Assembly: GCA_029851415.1 (NCBI GenBank)
Contig: CM056741.1
Coordinates: 90,307,282 to 90,371,281, forward strand
Source: Eretmocerus hayati
Lineage: Eukaryota; Arthropoda; Insecta; Hymenoptera; Aphelinidae
Reading direction: 5' to 3'
DNA length: 64,000 nt
Shown one piece after another: positions 41,738 through 52,534 of this stretch (the first letter of the stretch is position 1; every line of letters begins with the position of its first letter). Under the pieces are notes generated by a model that did no database searches, was not told the origin of the DNA, and saw nothing but the letters and a program-made list of their open reading frames with translations. The position numbers and the translations under genes were made by a program.

Positions 41738-41837
41738 TGGGTCAGGGTGAGTATACGTGATCAGGCCGACGTGGGAAATTATAGAGACACGGACGTCGGT
41801 CTCGGTGTAAAAATTCATGCAGCAGATGACACACATA

Positions 41838-42014
41838 CAGTAAAACCTCTCTTAGCGGCCAACTCTCAAAAGCGGCCACCTCTTCTAACGGCCGGGTTTT
41901 CTCAGTCCCGAAAGTATCTCTCATGTGTAAATTGAACCTCCGAAAAGCGGCCACCTCCCTGAACGGCCAATGTTTTCTGGTCCCGGAGGGTCGCCACTAA
42001 GAGAGGATTTACTG
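41838..42014. mobile_element. 177-bp pogo/Tigger-like MITE
   Basis: Terminal inverted repeats CAGTAAAACCTCTCTTAG and CTAAGAGAGGATTTACTG are flanked by TA on both sides (41,836-41,837 and 42,015-42,016), the target duplication of the Tc1/mariner-pogo group. The interior has two diverged direct copies of an AAGCGGCCACCTC...CGGCC segment (about 41,869 and 41,943). There is no coding capacity, so it is a non-autonomous derivative. The assignment rests on termini and target site only. Confidence 0.8.
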
Positions 42015-42016
42015 TA

Positions 42017-43835
42017 TATACACCTGTGTTTGTGAGGCCGAGATACTGCATTGTAGCAGTACTGGGTACACATGAGCATGTTGCGAATATACAGGGACCC
42101 ATATAGATATACTGATGCGTGGGAGACACTATATAGCTATGGTGCTACAGGCCGCAAATAGATATAGGTATACAAGGCCATTTAGTGAATATTGTATGCA
42201 ACGAAAGGACAGAAGTGGAGGCAAAGCGAGCTGCGCAGTGCATCCACACCGGCCGATGCTTGCTGTAGGTGCAAGTGAGATAAAAGCCGGTATGAGTGGA
42301 AGCAAGTAGCAGTGCCGTCCAAATATTTTCGTGAGTTCTTTGGCCGTGTGATTCTGCTATTTCCATGCGCTTACTTGATGCCATGTGTCACAAGGTACTC
42401 CAAACTTTGACGCGCAGCCCCGATAGAGGGTGCTGCTAGTTCTCCGGACAAGTTTCGTCAACCAATCAGAGCTCGTCTTCTTCGTTGAAGGAGACGGAAC
42501 TCCAGGATGAAGAAGACGGCCATTAAGCCAGTTGTTGAGTAGCCGCAGCCAAGTGCGCACGTGCCTCAATCTTTCGCTATGCAGCCGCCCAAAAACTCAA
42601 TTGCCGTGTGCCCCCGGGAGTCCAGGAGGACCACACGAGTGACTACCAGAGTCCAATACTCATCCCAAAGTACGATTCTCTTAGACAGACCATTAATCAT
42701 CCAAAGAGGATGTTTGGGAACAACGGTGAGTCTCATTATTGCTCATTTCTCTCTTAGTGGATTTCCTCGCCCCAGCTGACATTTGAGCTTCGTGCGTGCG
42801 TTCATCCCTGCCGACTCCCAGGCGATACGGACTCCTGGGGGACACGTACCAAGTCCGAATGTTGACAAGATCATTAGCACGCCCAGGGTCCGCAAGTATG
42901 CGTGCAGAGGCCGACAAGTCGAGGTAGCGACCTGGTGAAGATCTAGTGCGCGTATCACATCAGTATTTTTGGAAGACCGCGTGGACGTTCGAGTGGTGCT
43001 GTAGTCCGGAGAACCACGAGCGAGACCGTACTTCGGGTGGATCACCACCCCGAGTAATCGCGAGGTGACCTGCCAGGGAAATTAGTCGAGCACAGATCGT
43101 GCTCCAAAAATAGGAGCGATTGGCCATTGCCATAGCGTGGCAACTATAGCGGCGTTGAGTGGCCATTTTTGGTGAATTTTGAAGCAGCGTGCTCCTTGAA
43201 CTTAGAGTAGATGGACCGTGTGAATTACCGAAGTGACGAGGCCGTTAGATAATCGATCAGTCCGTTGGTGAAGTGTTTCTTTTATTGTAATTTCAGGAAC
43301 AGTGAGGTGATTGTTCCTCTCCGCGGTTTTTACAGGAGAATTGGAAAACATTCAACGAATCCGATGGTGATTGGATCTGTAATAAAGTATGTCCGCTAAT
43401 TGGTTATATGTGTAATTCCATGTATCGCCGCGCAAGAGAAACATTTACAGGATAGAGGTCGAGATTATTCCATTGAAAGTCCTGATTCATTATCATTCAG
43501 AAAGTATGAGCGAGTTTCCCCTCCCCTTTTTTGTGACGTTCTCAGGTGAATGATGTAGGAAAAGTCGAGTGATGCAATGGAGCTGAGAACCAGAGGATCG
43601 CATTCGCCGAACTTTGCGCGCGAGACCTGCGATAAAGGTTAAGAGTCCCCAATAATAACTGAGTTGTGCTGGTGATCCTCTGGCCGTGTCACACATAGTC
43701 GGATTACATTCGTTAGTATCCGATTTCTCAGTCTCAAAGCCGATAAAAATTGAGTTGAGAGGAAAAAGTAACTATTCCTATCGGTCTCTATCTTCCCTGT
43801 TGTCCTTCGTCTTTCTGTATACGATAGTTATACCG
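42017..43835. other. Unassigned stretch, no gene seen
   Basis: No reading frame here resembles a known protein, and short open frames on both strands have no motif. On the minus strand it follows the BEL/Pao LTR start once the element at 43,840-47,238 is removed, so part may be LTR or host flank. AATAAA-like sites occur on the minus strand near 43,285. I could not find the LTR end or a primer-binding site. Confidence 0.4.
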
Positions 43836-44407
43836 TATACAGGGAGACCCGTCTGGAATGGGAAATCTCGTCACTGTGGATCGATCGACCCCTTGAAATA
43901 CGGGGGAGGGTTCTGGAAACACAACAAACAACTAATCAATCAGATCATCAGTTGGGAAAGTCCCCATGAGAGATAGCGTCAGCTCCATAGTCCCGCCCAA
44001 AAGCTCAGTTGAGACAATGCCGAGGGCAGGAGTGACGCGAGCCCTACCCAATCCCTCTGACTCATCATCTCAAACACGCACAGGTAAATGCAGCATCCAT
44101 CGGTCGGACAATTCTCGGTTCCAATCGGTTATCCATGGCTTACGTACAAGCAGCCTTACCACAGCACACCCAATACGAAAAAGTGATGGAGGCCGGCACT
44201 TTGCACGTAATTGCATATATATGCGGCATCTACGTTGAACCAACATGCAGCTCAAGATATTTGTAGGATCAATAACCGAGCGAGTGAGTATTGGTTCATT
44301 TACATGTTTGTTCAGCATTGATACCGCAGATGCAATTACGTGCACAAAGCGGGCCTCCATGTCCTCATCGTATTGGATGTGCCGCGGTAAGACTACTTGT
44401 ATTTAAG

Positions 44408-44566
44408 CAATTGTGATTGAATACATTTTACAGCCCTGAAGAAGGCTATAAAAAAATAGCCGAAACGTCGGCAAAACATTGCCCAATAAAGGTTGCTCGA
44501 AAAGATCAAGAAAGAAGATTTAATTATTCAAAAATCTTATACCAACGAGCAGAAGAATCCAAAGAT
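44408..44566 (+). mobile_element. Retroelement 3'-end fragment, Penelope-like
   Basis: A 159-bp insertion is flanked by the direct repeat TACTTGTATTTAAG (44,394-44,407 and 44,567-44,580). The opposite arm of the host palindrome (around 44,140-44,165) shows the corresponding uninterrupted sequence, which supports the 14-bp target duplication. It contains CCTGAAGAAGGC...GCCGAAACGTCGGC followed by AATAAA at 44,485-44,490. The combination of this motif and a short 5'-truncated copy recalls Penelope-like retroelement ends. No coding sequence remains. Confidence 0.6.
44433..44472 (+). ncRNA. Hammerhead-ribozyme-like motif
   Basis: CTGAAGA (44,436-44,442) is followed by stem GGCTA/TAGCC (44,444-44,448 with 44,457-44,461), GAAAC (44,462-44,466) and GTC (44,467-44,469). 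GCC before CTGAAGA can pair with GGC after GTC. This matches the hammerhead core order, with a self-complementary ACGT in place of a closed stem III, as expected of dimer-acting minimal hammerheads in Penelope-like elements. One extra A between CTGAAGA and the stem is unfavourable. Activity is unproven. Confidence 0.35.
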
Positions 44567-44767
44567 TACTTGTATTTAAGCCGTAGAAAACCGATTGGAA
44601 TCGAGAAAAGTCTGACCGATGGATGTTGCATTTGGCTGCGCGCGTTCGAGAGGATGAGTCAGAGAGTTTGGGTAGGACCCGCATCAGTTCTGCCCTCGGC
44701 ATTGTCTCAACTGAGCTTCTGGGTGGGACTATTAAGCCAATGTTATCTCTTGAGACTTTTCCAACTA

Positions 44768-47124
44768 GATGAATTCTACGCCGAAGCGACCTACGGGAAG
44801 GGGTCATCTCTCAGATTCTTTTTTAACCTTCAACATTCGATTCTATGGCCCAAAATAGGAACTTCGGACCACCAATGGGGTCCAAAGAAAATTTCTCCTC
44901 TCCATCGCACGCACATCCGTAAACAGACCGAAAATTCATCGTGGAAAAATTGATGCTCTTTTATCCACGAAAATGGGAATATTTCGAGTTTTTGAATAGC
45001 TATCGATTTGCGGGTTGCAGCATCTGAAAGGGCATCAAAAACCCTATCGAAAACGTTGTCGGAAATTCCTCTTCTGTGATTTGGGGGCCTCCTGAAGGCA
45101 AGAGAGTGTTTTATACTAAAACGTTAATTTCTCAAAAATCCAGTCTTTTATTTTTGAAGATCAGATATTTGACGTAAAATTCTGCTTTCTTTCGGAAACA
45201 TGGGTTTCAGAGAAGTTTGGGGCGATCCAAGTGACTCATGACAAATTTTTTGCAAATTTGATTTATTCAGTTTGAGAAAAAGGCGATTTCCTGTGCATGC
45301 GCAGAAACGTAGAATTTCTGCGCCACGTTCAATGGGAAGCTGACAAAATTCTCTATAAGATAACCACCCGCGAAGTTGAAATTCATGCACTGGAACAGGA
45401 TCTGTAACGATTAATTTTTTTTCTCGAGATCCCCTTGCAGCTTCCTGAGCCTAGCACGGGGGACCCCTTTACTACCTTGGTGTGAAGTGTTATGCCCGAA
45501 TTTTCCCTCTACTTGTGGATTCCAGCTTCCCCGGAGTGACCTACGCCATGGTTTGCAGCCATGGGATGCCTCTCTCCAATCCCGGTAGAGCTGACATTCC
45601 TTGTCTCACGAAGTGAGCCATCCGATCCCCTGTATCCTTCGCGTTCCCGGAGAGAGCCTCTTCATGGTATGCAAGGCCATGAATTGGTGAGACTCAAACT
45701 CCAATGCCGGTAAGGCCAACATTCCCCGTACCTCCCCGTGCACTAAGGAAGGCACGTCGGGTCGGCTTATTAACTCCTTACGTTACCCACCCTCCCACTG
45801 CTTCGCATTCGCCCAAGACTCGCTAGTCGAACCTCGTGATACCGGAAAACCCAGGATTTCTCTGAAGGATAATCCCGGGGAAAACGCCATTCCGAAGCAG
45901 GTGGGGTATGATGGGTCCTTCTCCCGTCGAAAAAAACCTCAGAAAAAATTTCCGAGTGATTTCGCCGGGAATCGAACCCACGACCCCTCGAACAGTGTTG
46001 ATTCTGAAGCTAGCACGCTACCGACTGAGCCAACACTGCTCTTCTGCAACGATTAATCATATCGAATCAAAATCACATAAAAATTCAGCCCATTAACGCC
46101 TTTGTGGCGCCTGCTGAGATGACACATTTACGAGATCTTTTCGGGACTCATTTTTGAGTACGAAATTTCCCCAAAAGAATTCGGACCACATGCTCTCGAC
46201 GTGAAATTTTTTGAACTTTCAGAATATGCGATAAAAAACCCGTTTGAGGCGAACTCGAGGTGCTACATCAATTTTTTGCAATTTTAAATGTGAAAAATCG
46301 TATTTTCCGGCAAAAAATTAAATGTAGCACCTGGAGTTCGCCTCAAACGGAATTTTACATCGCATATTTTGAAAGTTCAGACAATTTCACGTTGAAACCA
46401 TGTAGTCCGAATTTTTTTCTAGGGCAATTTCGTACTCAAAATTGAGTCCCGAGAAGATCTTGTAAATGTGTTATCTCAGCAGGCGCTCATGAGCTGGATT
46501 CCATGTGATTGTGATTCGATATAATTAATCGTTGCAGATCCTGTTTCAGTGCATGAATTTCAACTTTGCGGGTAGTCGTTTCCTAGGGAATTTCGTCAGC
46601 TTCCCATTTAACATAGCGCCAAAAACTACGTTTGTGCGCATGCGCAGGAAATCGCTTTTTTCTGAAACCGGAAAGATCAAATTTTCAAAAAATTTGTCAT
46701 AAGTCACTTGGATCGCCCCAAACATCTCTGAAAACCATTTTTTCCGGGAGAACGCAACATTTTACGTCGAATATCTGATCTTCAAAGAATGAAAAGAATG
46801 GCTCTTTGAGAAATTAACGTTTTAGTGAAAAACACTCTCTTGCCTTCAGGAGGCCCCCAAATCACAGAGGAGGAATTTCCGACAACGTTTTCGATAGGGT
46901 TTTTGATGCCCTTTCAGATGCAGCAACCCGCAAATCGATACCTATTCAAAAATTCGAAATATTCCCATCCTCGTGAATAAAAGAGCATCGATTTTAAACA
47001 CGATGAATTTTCGGTCTGTTTACGGATGTGCGTGCAATGGAGAGGAGGAATTCTTTTTGGACCCCATAGGTGGTCCGAAGTTCCCATTTACGTTCACGTA
47101 GGACGCTTTGGCATGGATATCATC
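44768..47124. mobile_element. Giant palindromic element F2, copy A
   Basis: It starts GATGAATTCTACGCCGAAGC and ends with the diverged complement GCATGGATATCATC, flanked by ACTA (44,764-44,767 and 47,125-47,128). The opposite arm of F1 shows the uninterrupted site, which supports a 4-bp duplication. Two long arms converge near 46,280. The left arm carries a 632-bp SINE, and without it copy A is about 1.7 kb, like copy B at 54,535-56,317. Open frames within it mirror each other on both strands and are by-products of the palindrome. No transposase is seen. Confidence 0.82.
45416..46047 (-). mobile_element. tRNA-derived SINE, 632 bp
   Basis: On the minus strand the tRNA-related head lies at about 46,047-45,960, with a perfect A box TGGCTCAGTCGG (46,021-46,032) and B box GGTTCGATTCC (45,968-45,978). 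These are the RNA polymerase III internal promoter elements. A long unrelated body follows and the copy ends in an A-run (T-run on the plus strand at 45,416-45,422). The direct repeat AACGATTAAT flanks it (45,406-45,415 and 46,048-46,057), and copy B of the host palindrome has the empty site. The length is large for a SINE. Confidence 0.85.
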
Positions 47125-47238
47125 ACTAATGATTCGATTGGTTAGTTATTTAGAAATTTTTTCAGTGTTTTCCCCTGTATCGCAAGGGATCAATCGATTC
47201 ACAGTGACGAGATCTCCTATTCCAGACGGAGCTCCCTG

Positions 47239-47589
47239 TATATAGCTACATGTCAGTAAGCGCCCAAAAGTTCATCGTTTGCAGCTGTGGGATCATTTTT
47301 CGTCATAAGTAAATTTTCATAAGATAGTTGTTGCTAGGGCAATAACTGGATACTGGACTGCTGTGGGTCAGGTGCACTCATGGTGAAGGCGTGATGTAAT
47401 AATTATTAATATTGATTACTCAAAATGCGATGTGGTGGATTTGTGTGCGCGGTGGCCGCTGGTCGGCGGTAAACTGACAATGATAAACGGAAACGGTGAG
47501 CTCTTGACGCTCACCGCGCCACGCTTGGCATTGGGAAGAACTAATTACAATCATAAAGGTGTGTGTGTATATGTGTACATTTTGTAACA
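47239..47589 (-). mobile_element. Start of the 3' LTR of a BEL/Pao element
   Basis: On the minus strand the polypurine tract is followed by TGTTACAAAATG, a typical BEL/Pao LTR start (TGTTACA). About 350 bp of LTR-like sequence follows before the F1 element interrupts at 47,238. The end of the LTR was not found, and the 5' LTR is absent from the window. Confidence 0.5.
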
Positions 47590-47604
47590 TCCTCCCACCT
47601 CAGC
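47590..47604 (-). promoter_or_regulatory. Polypurine tract of BEL/Pao element
   Basis: GCTGAGGTGGGAGGA on the minus strand lies directly before TGTTACA and about 210 bp after the pol stop codon. This is the expected site of plus-strand DNA priming in this family. Confidence 0.6.
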
Positions 47605-47811
47605 AGAAAGATTCTTCTGAACTAGGAGAAGTGCAGTATCGTATATCAATCACTAAAGAAATCCAAATAATTCATAATTCAATCAAAATAGATTCAACAA
47701 AAATCCATCATGGAATTCGAAAATTCACCATTGCTTCAAAATTCATTCACGTAGTTCATCAATTTTCAAATATCTCAAATTTTGGCACTGTCACTGGAAC
47801 ACAGTTCACTT

Positions 47812-48641
47812 AACCACTGGTGTCGATGTCATCGTCCAATTGAAGAATCACCAATTTGGTGATTGGTCTCTGCAGCGTCGCGGTAGCGTTGCGGTCAGTC
47901 ACCGCTCGGACGTATTCGTCTTCACCCGGATGATCATCATCCACGGTGCCCATGGGCCAGGAACAAGGAGGCGCGGTCTCACCGCGTACGAGAACTAAAT
48001 CACCTATTTTGACGCTAGGTCAAGGGGACAGCCATTCGTTGCGTTTTTGCAGCTCCTTCAGATATTGGTGAGACCGGCGCTCCCACAACATCTGCACGAA
48101 TTGTGATGTTCCTTTCCAGCGTTTTAGCAGAGGTACCTTCACCTTCACCAGTCAAGGTTCAGTCAGGAGTACGGTAGGCTCCCCAATGAGGAAGTGAGCT
48201 GGCGTGAGAGCTGACAATTCGTTAGGGCCATCGGCAAGTGGCATCAGTGGACGAAAGTTCAGACATACCTCAATTTGACAAAGGATGGTGGAGAACTCTC
48301 CGAAAGTCAGAATAGAGTCACCGACGATTCGTTTCAGATGGTACTCCACAGCCTTCACTCCGGCTTCCCAAATGCCACCAAAATGAGGGGCAGCAGGAGG
48401 GTTGGAAATCTACTGAGTGCCATGCTGGCACATCATTTTGCTGACGGAATTAGAGGAATCGCTATCTCTCTTGAACGTCCTCTCAAGCTCCGCGGCCGCT
48501 CCTTGAAGATTTTGGACCTGATCACTCCATAAGCCACGACGTGAAATAAACCGCTGAAAAGCGGCCAGGTAACTATCAGTGGTGTAATCAGATACGGCTT
48601 CTAAGTGTAAAGCTCGCGAGCAGAGGCACACAAAAATTGAA
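47812..48641 (-). pseudogene. pol: BEL/Pao pol: integrase C-terminal part and tail
   Basis: From 48,641 downward the frame gives the integrase core after the insertion site (RALHLEAVSDYTTD, FISRRG), then the third catalytic residue region FGGIWEAGVKAV, CLNFRPL, LTPAHFLIG, and the C-terminal domain with VKIGDLVLVRG. The stop lies at 47,812-47,814. Damage is plain: a stop replaces the usual Trp near 48,410, two further in-frame stops occur (after LLTEP and EWLSP), and the DNG region holding the second catalytic Asp is degenerate (SDQVQNLQG). It joined viral-type cDNA to host DNA when intact. It is separated from its N-terminal half by a 2,174-bp insertion. Confidence 0.85.
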
Positions 48642-50815
48642 TACGCTGCTAAAGGAGATTAGCAGAATGCTTTCTCTTGACGAAATTTGCCTGAGTAGTT
48701 CGATGGAATTGCATATAAACAAATTAATTTAGAATGTAACAAACGTATCTTTGTAGGTCATTAAGAGTTGGAAAGTTGATTTGGGTGGGCTTACTATATT
48801 TTGAATTATTTTCTCGAGGAAGATTCTTAATCTATCGTTCTGTTGATAGGAAATTTCGATAAAATTTAGTTGAGGATGATTAAAATGACGGTTTCGGTAA
48901 AAATTTGGGTTTTTGTTGGAAGAAACTTCATTTAAATCATGATTTACTGGTTCAATTGGAATTCGGTATTAACCAATGAATTAAAAATGCTTGATAAATA
49001 TAAATGTAGGTCTCCGGAAGTTTGGTAAATTACTTGTACAGGGTGATACGGAGAGGAAACGAATAATTGAGAAGAATGTTTTAACATATTTTGAGTTATT
49101 TTTTCGAGAAAGCTCAATAAAAGAATTTGGGTGATCTAAACTAGGGTTTTCTTACCAATATCTATGATTTAGTTGACACGGAATTTCGGTGAAATTGGTT
49201 TCAAGATGAGTGAAATGACGATTTTAGTGGAATTTCCAGTTTTTGTGGGAAGAAACTTCAATGTAATAATGATTTACTAGTTAAAGTGAATTTTGGTATG
49301 GACCGAATCATGAGGAATGTTTGGTAAGTATCATCTTTGGTAGATAAAAACTTTGGTGAATTACTTGTGAAGGAAGATACAGGAGGAAAGCGATAAACGG
49401 AACAAATAATCGAATCATATTTTAAACATCAAGGACGAAAAATCTACAAAATTACTCATGAAACAAATATTTCATTTTTTCTTTAGTTATTTTCCCGAGG
49501 AAGATTGTTAGCGAAATTTAGGGAATCTAAACTATATTTTTTCAACAATATGTACCGTTTGGTTGAGACAGAGTTTTGATAAAATTGGTTTGAGGGTGAT
49601 TAAAATTACGATTTTGGTGAAAATTTCAGTTTTTGTGGGAAGAGACTTCATTTTAATCGTGATTTACAACTTGAACTCGAATTCTGTATCAACCAACTCA
49701 TTAATAATGTTCGAGGAATGTGCATTTAGGTGGATGAGATTTTGGTGAATTACTTGTACAGAAAGATAAAGGAGAAAAATGAATATTCGAAAAAAATGTT
49801 TTATTATTTTTTGAGTTATCTTTTCGAGGAAGCTTGTTAGTGGAAATCGGAGAATCTAAACTGTATTCTTCTCACCAATATCTATCGTTCGGTTGAGACG
49901 GAATTTCGATGAAATTGGTTTGAGGGTGATTAAAATGACAATTTTGGTGAGAATTCCAATTTTCACCAGAATATCGAGGTTTGAAGGGATCAAGTGGAAT
50001 TTCAGTATTAACTAATCGGTAGATCATGTAGAAAAAATGATAGTTTAGGTTATTAAAATTGAGATGAATGAGTGATAAAGGAAAGTACGAGGAAAAAATA
50101 AATATCGAGGAAAACTTTCCATTATTTTTTGAGTCTTTAGAGGAAGCTCCTCAGAAGGATTTGGACCATCTAGTCTGAGGTTTGTTGGATGATATCTATT
50201 GTTTCGTTGAGACAGAACTTGGGTGCACTGGGTTTAAAAAGGGTCAAAATGAAATTCATGGTCAAAATTCTGATTTTTTTCGAAAATTTGAGATTTGTCA
50301 AGATTAAATAAAAACTCGGTATCAACCAATCGATAGATCATGCAGAAAAAATTTCTGTTCAGGTGACTAAATTTGCAGTGAGACCGTGTTAGGAGAAGAT
50401 ACTTACGTAGTAAGAGTCGAAATTTGAGCACTTTTGCTTAAAAAAGACCATAGATCAAATTTGACTAGGAACCGTAAGCTGCCCAATCACTGGGCTCTCA
50501 GAAATTGGATTCTGTACAACTTGTAGAAAGCTAAAAGTTGATAAGGTGAACAGCAAAAGAGAAAGCGTGTCCGGTATAAAACAACACACACACACACACA
50601 CGGACAAAGGGATGCAAAGATGAGTCTCTGGCAGATTTGGAAAGCCATTAGGAGGAAAAGTGTTACCTACAATTATTAGGTTCTGGTGAGAGGAAGAGAA
50701 TGGTCTAAGGTTTTTTCAGCTTAACGGGATTTTGTTGAAGTTTATATTGGATTTAGTAGGAAATTTGATAAAAAGCTTGATGGGGTGAAAACGAAGCTTT
50801 CTCTTTAGAGAAAGC
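48642..50815 (+). mobile_element. Hairpin-ended element E2 inside BEL/Pao integrase
   Basis: Same termini as E1: left TACGCTGCTAAAGG...TTAGCAG then ATGCTTTCTC, right hairpin GCTTTCTCTTTAGAGAAAGC. It is flanked by AA (48,640-48,641 and 50,816-50,817). Integrase codons on either side come back into frame only if the element and one AA are removed, which supports a 2-bp duplication (or an AA/TT carried by the element). The interior has about five diverged units of 320-390 bp, each with ATTAAAATGA-like, TTTTTGAGTTATTTT and GTTGAGACGGAATTTCG segments, and a CA microsatellite near 50,582-50,602. There is no coding capacity. Confidence 0.8.
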
Positions 50816-51446
50816 AAAAGTAGCCCTTATAGGACTTCTGTCCTCTGAGTCGGAAAGCCAGGATGTTGTACGGGCCCGCATAGTCCACATCGGCGCATCG
50901 AGGGGGTCTAGACGGTTGCACGTGGTACGAAGGAAGGTCACACATGATTCGTTCTGATTGAGCAGCTTGGTATTTCTGACACGGCAAGCAATGATTGATG
51001 ATCGATTTGATCGTCAACTTATCCCTAACTATCCAAAACATTCGCGTAACGCAGAGAAATGTCAGTTGGTTTCCACCGTGAAGAGTGAGATGATGGTAGT
51101 ACCTAATCACTAGAGTTGACAATTTTGCAACGCGAGGTAAAATCACTAGATGTGTTTCATCATAACTCAAATGTGAGTGCTCCAGTCTCCCCCCTACCCT
51201 CATTAAACCATCTTCTAGAATCGGATTCAATCGCTTGACATAATGAGATTCAGCGAGCTCTTTCTCTTCCTGCAAAATCTCCATTCCATCTTTGAAATGG
51301 ACAAGCTGTGTCAAATAAGACCAAATCGGCTTAGCTTGTTCAACTTCCGAGCCTGAAATCTGAGTTTCCTGAATGCGTGGAAAATTTTTCAAGACAGAAG
51401 AAACTTTTGATAGAAGGGAATCCTCGTCATCTTCCGAATGAAACAC
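50816..51446 (-). pseudogene. pol: BEL/Pao pol: integrase N-terminal part
   Basis: The minus-strand frame gives RVGGRLEHS and ILPR, then the zinc-binding HHCC module (YYHHLTLHGG ... NHCLPCQKY), then SRPPRCADVDYAGP with the first catalytic Asp of the DDE integrase core. The frame runs cleanly into the E2 insertion at 50,815. Upstream (51,447-51,495) stop codons separate it from the linker. Order and motifs are diagnostic of the Pao integrase. The element is dead because of the insertion and lesions elsewhere. Confidence 0.9.
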
Positions 51447-51495
51447 ATGACATAAACCATGATTCTAATCAGTTTCGATAGCGTTGAATATTTTC

Positions 51496-51785
51496 CTATG
51501 AGACGCCAAATTTCCGAGTCGAAGTTGTCACATGAACTGTCTCTGATTTTGGTTTTTGCGCTTCGTCGCTGAGAGAGTGCAATTCGGCTAAGTGGTCCAA
51601 ATCACTTCGCTTGATCCATTCAACCTTCTTATTGAGACGACAGGGGCCATTCCACCAAAGTTTCTTGTGCACCAAGTCATTACCTAGACAACCCTTAGAA
51701 GCTATGTCAGCAGACACATCTTCCGACTCAATACGATGCCAAAACCCTCCCCCAACTGAAGACTCGATCTGGGTACAGCGGTTTG
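51496..51785 (-). pseudogene. pol: BEL/Pao pol: RNase H-integrase linker
   Basis: After a frameshift near 51,790 the minus strand reads WPTFVTNR, GGGFWHRI and SADIASKG, then LWWNGP. This is the conserved linker that follows RNase H in BEL/Pao polyproteins. The frame ends in a stop after KFGVS at 51,496. Confidence 0.85.
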
Positions 51786-52534
51786 TTACGAATGTCGGCC
51801 ACTCGTGAGGTTCTCCGTGTAGCAGTAAAGTACGTCTTTTGAATCAGACCAGAGATGCATCTGATCGTTTGAAATTCTTAGTGCGTCAGCAAAACGTCTA
51901 GTCACCTCTGCTGCAAGAAGCGCTGCACAAAGCTCTAATCTTCGGATGGACCATGGTTTAATCGGCGCTATCCTGGATTTGGCTCCAAGCAATGAAACAG
52001 TGACGGACTCATCGATTACCCGCAAGTACACTACCGCCGCGTATGCTCCTTTCGATGCATCCCCAGACCTATGTATCTCAATCTTTTGAGAAGTTGATTT
52101 CATACCTAAATGTCTAGGAATTTTGCACACATTTAGAGCTCGAAGTGATCCGTGCCACAGATTCCACTGCTCTGTGGAATCATCCGATAGGACTTCATCC
52201 CATCCATTGCATCGTTGCCAGAGTACTCGTATGAAGAGTTTTTTGTGGACTAGAACAGGTATAATCCAACCAATGGGATCGGAATTTCTTGCGGTTTTAC
52301 AGAGTACCGATCTCTTGGTCGGCTTCTCCTCGTCCGCCATACTTGAAAAGTTGTAGATGTAATGATATTCCATTGGTGACCACAGAATACCTAAAACTGG
52401 AAATGTTGACTCGTTTTCGAACAAATTTGCCGTTGACAGAGTCTCTGTATCTAGGTCACTGGAAAGTGCAGGAGTATTAGCCAACCTATTGTGCAATTCA
52501 AATTTTGTTTCACTCAATAACCTAATCAACTGAG
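51786..52534 (-). pseudogene. pol: BEL/Pao pol: RT thumb and RNase H
   Basis: Reading down from 52,534: RLLSETKFELHN, then FPVLGILW and DPIGWI of the connection region, then RNase H with its acidic residues in HRSGDASKGAYAAVVY, RRLELCAALLA and LWSDSKDVL. RNase H removes the RNA strand of the hybrid during reverse transcription. A frameshift near 52,530 separates it from the RT palm, and another near 51,790 ends the frame just after LWSDSKDVL. Confidence 0.9.

Larger units (their letters stand above)
43840..47238. mobile_element. Near-palindromic TIR element F1 carrying nested insertions
   Basis: It begins CAGGGAGACCCGTCTGGAAT and ends with the diverged complement ATTCCAGACGGAGCTCCCTG, flanked by TA (TATA both sides). 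The inverted arms extend far inward: about 43,840-44,215 pairs with about 44,335-44,767 continued at 47,125-47,238. Two insertions interrupt the right arm, at 44,408-44,566 and 44,768-47,124. Subtracting them and their target duplications leaves about 865 bp with a central loop of about 115 bp. No transposase is present. A TA-type target suggests a Tc1/mariner-like or foldback MITE, but the superfamily is not certain. Confidence 0.78.

Noticed and set aside
42115..43166. Short open frames of 60-101 codons on both strands
   Set aside because: No motif, no consistent direction, and mutual overlap; probably LTR or flank sequence.
44417..44953. 178-codon open frame
   Set aside because: It runs across the junction of the retroelement fragment, F1 and F2, so it is a chance product of nested insertions.
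45950..46047. A functional tRNA gene
   Set aside because: The A and B boxes are perfect, but the sequence is the head of a 632-bp unit with an A-run tail and a target duplication, so it is a SINE.
48152..48631. Host gene with integrase-like domain
   Set aside because: Stops, frameshifts, the large insertion, the polypurine tract and the LTR start show a dead BEL/Pao element and not a domesticated gene.
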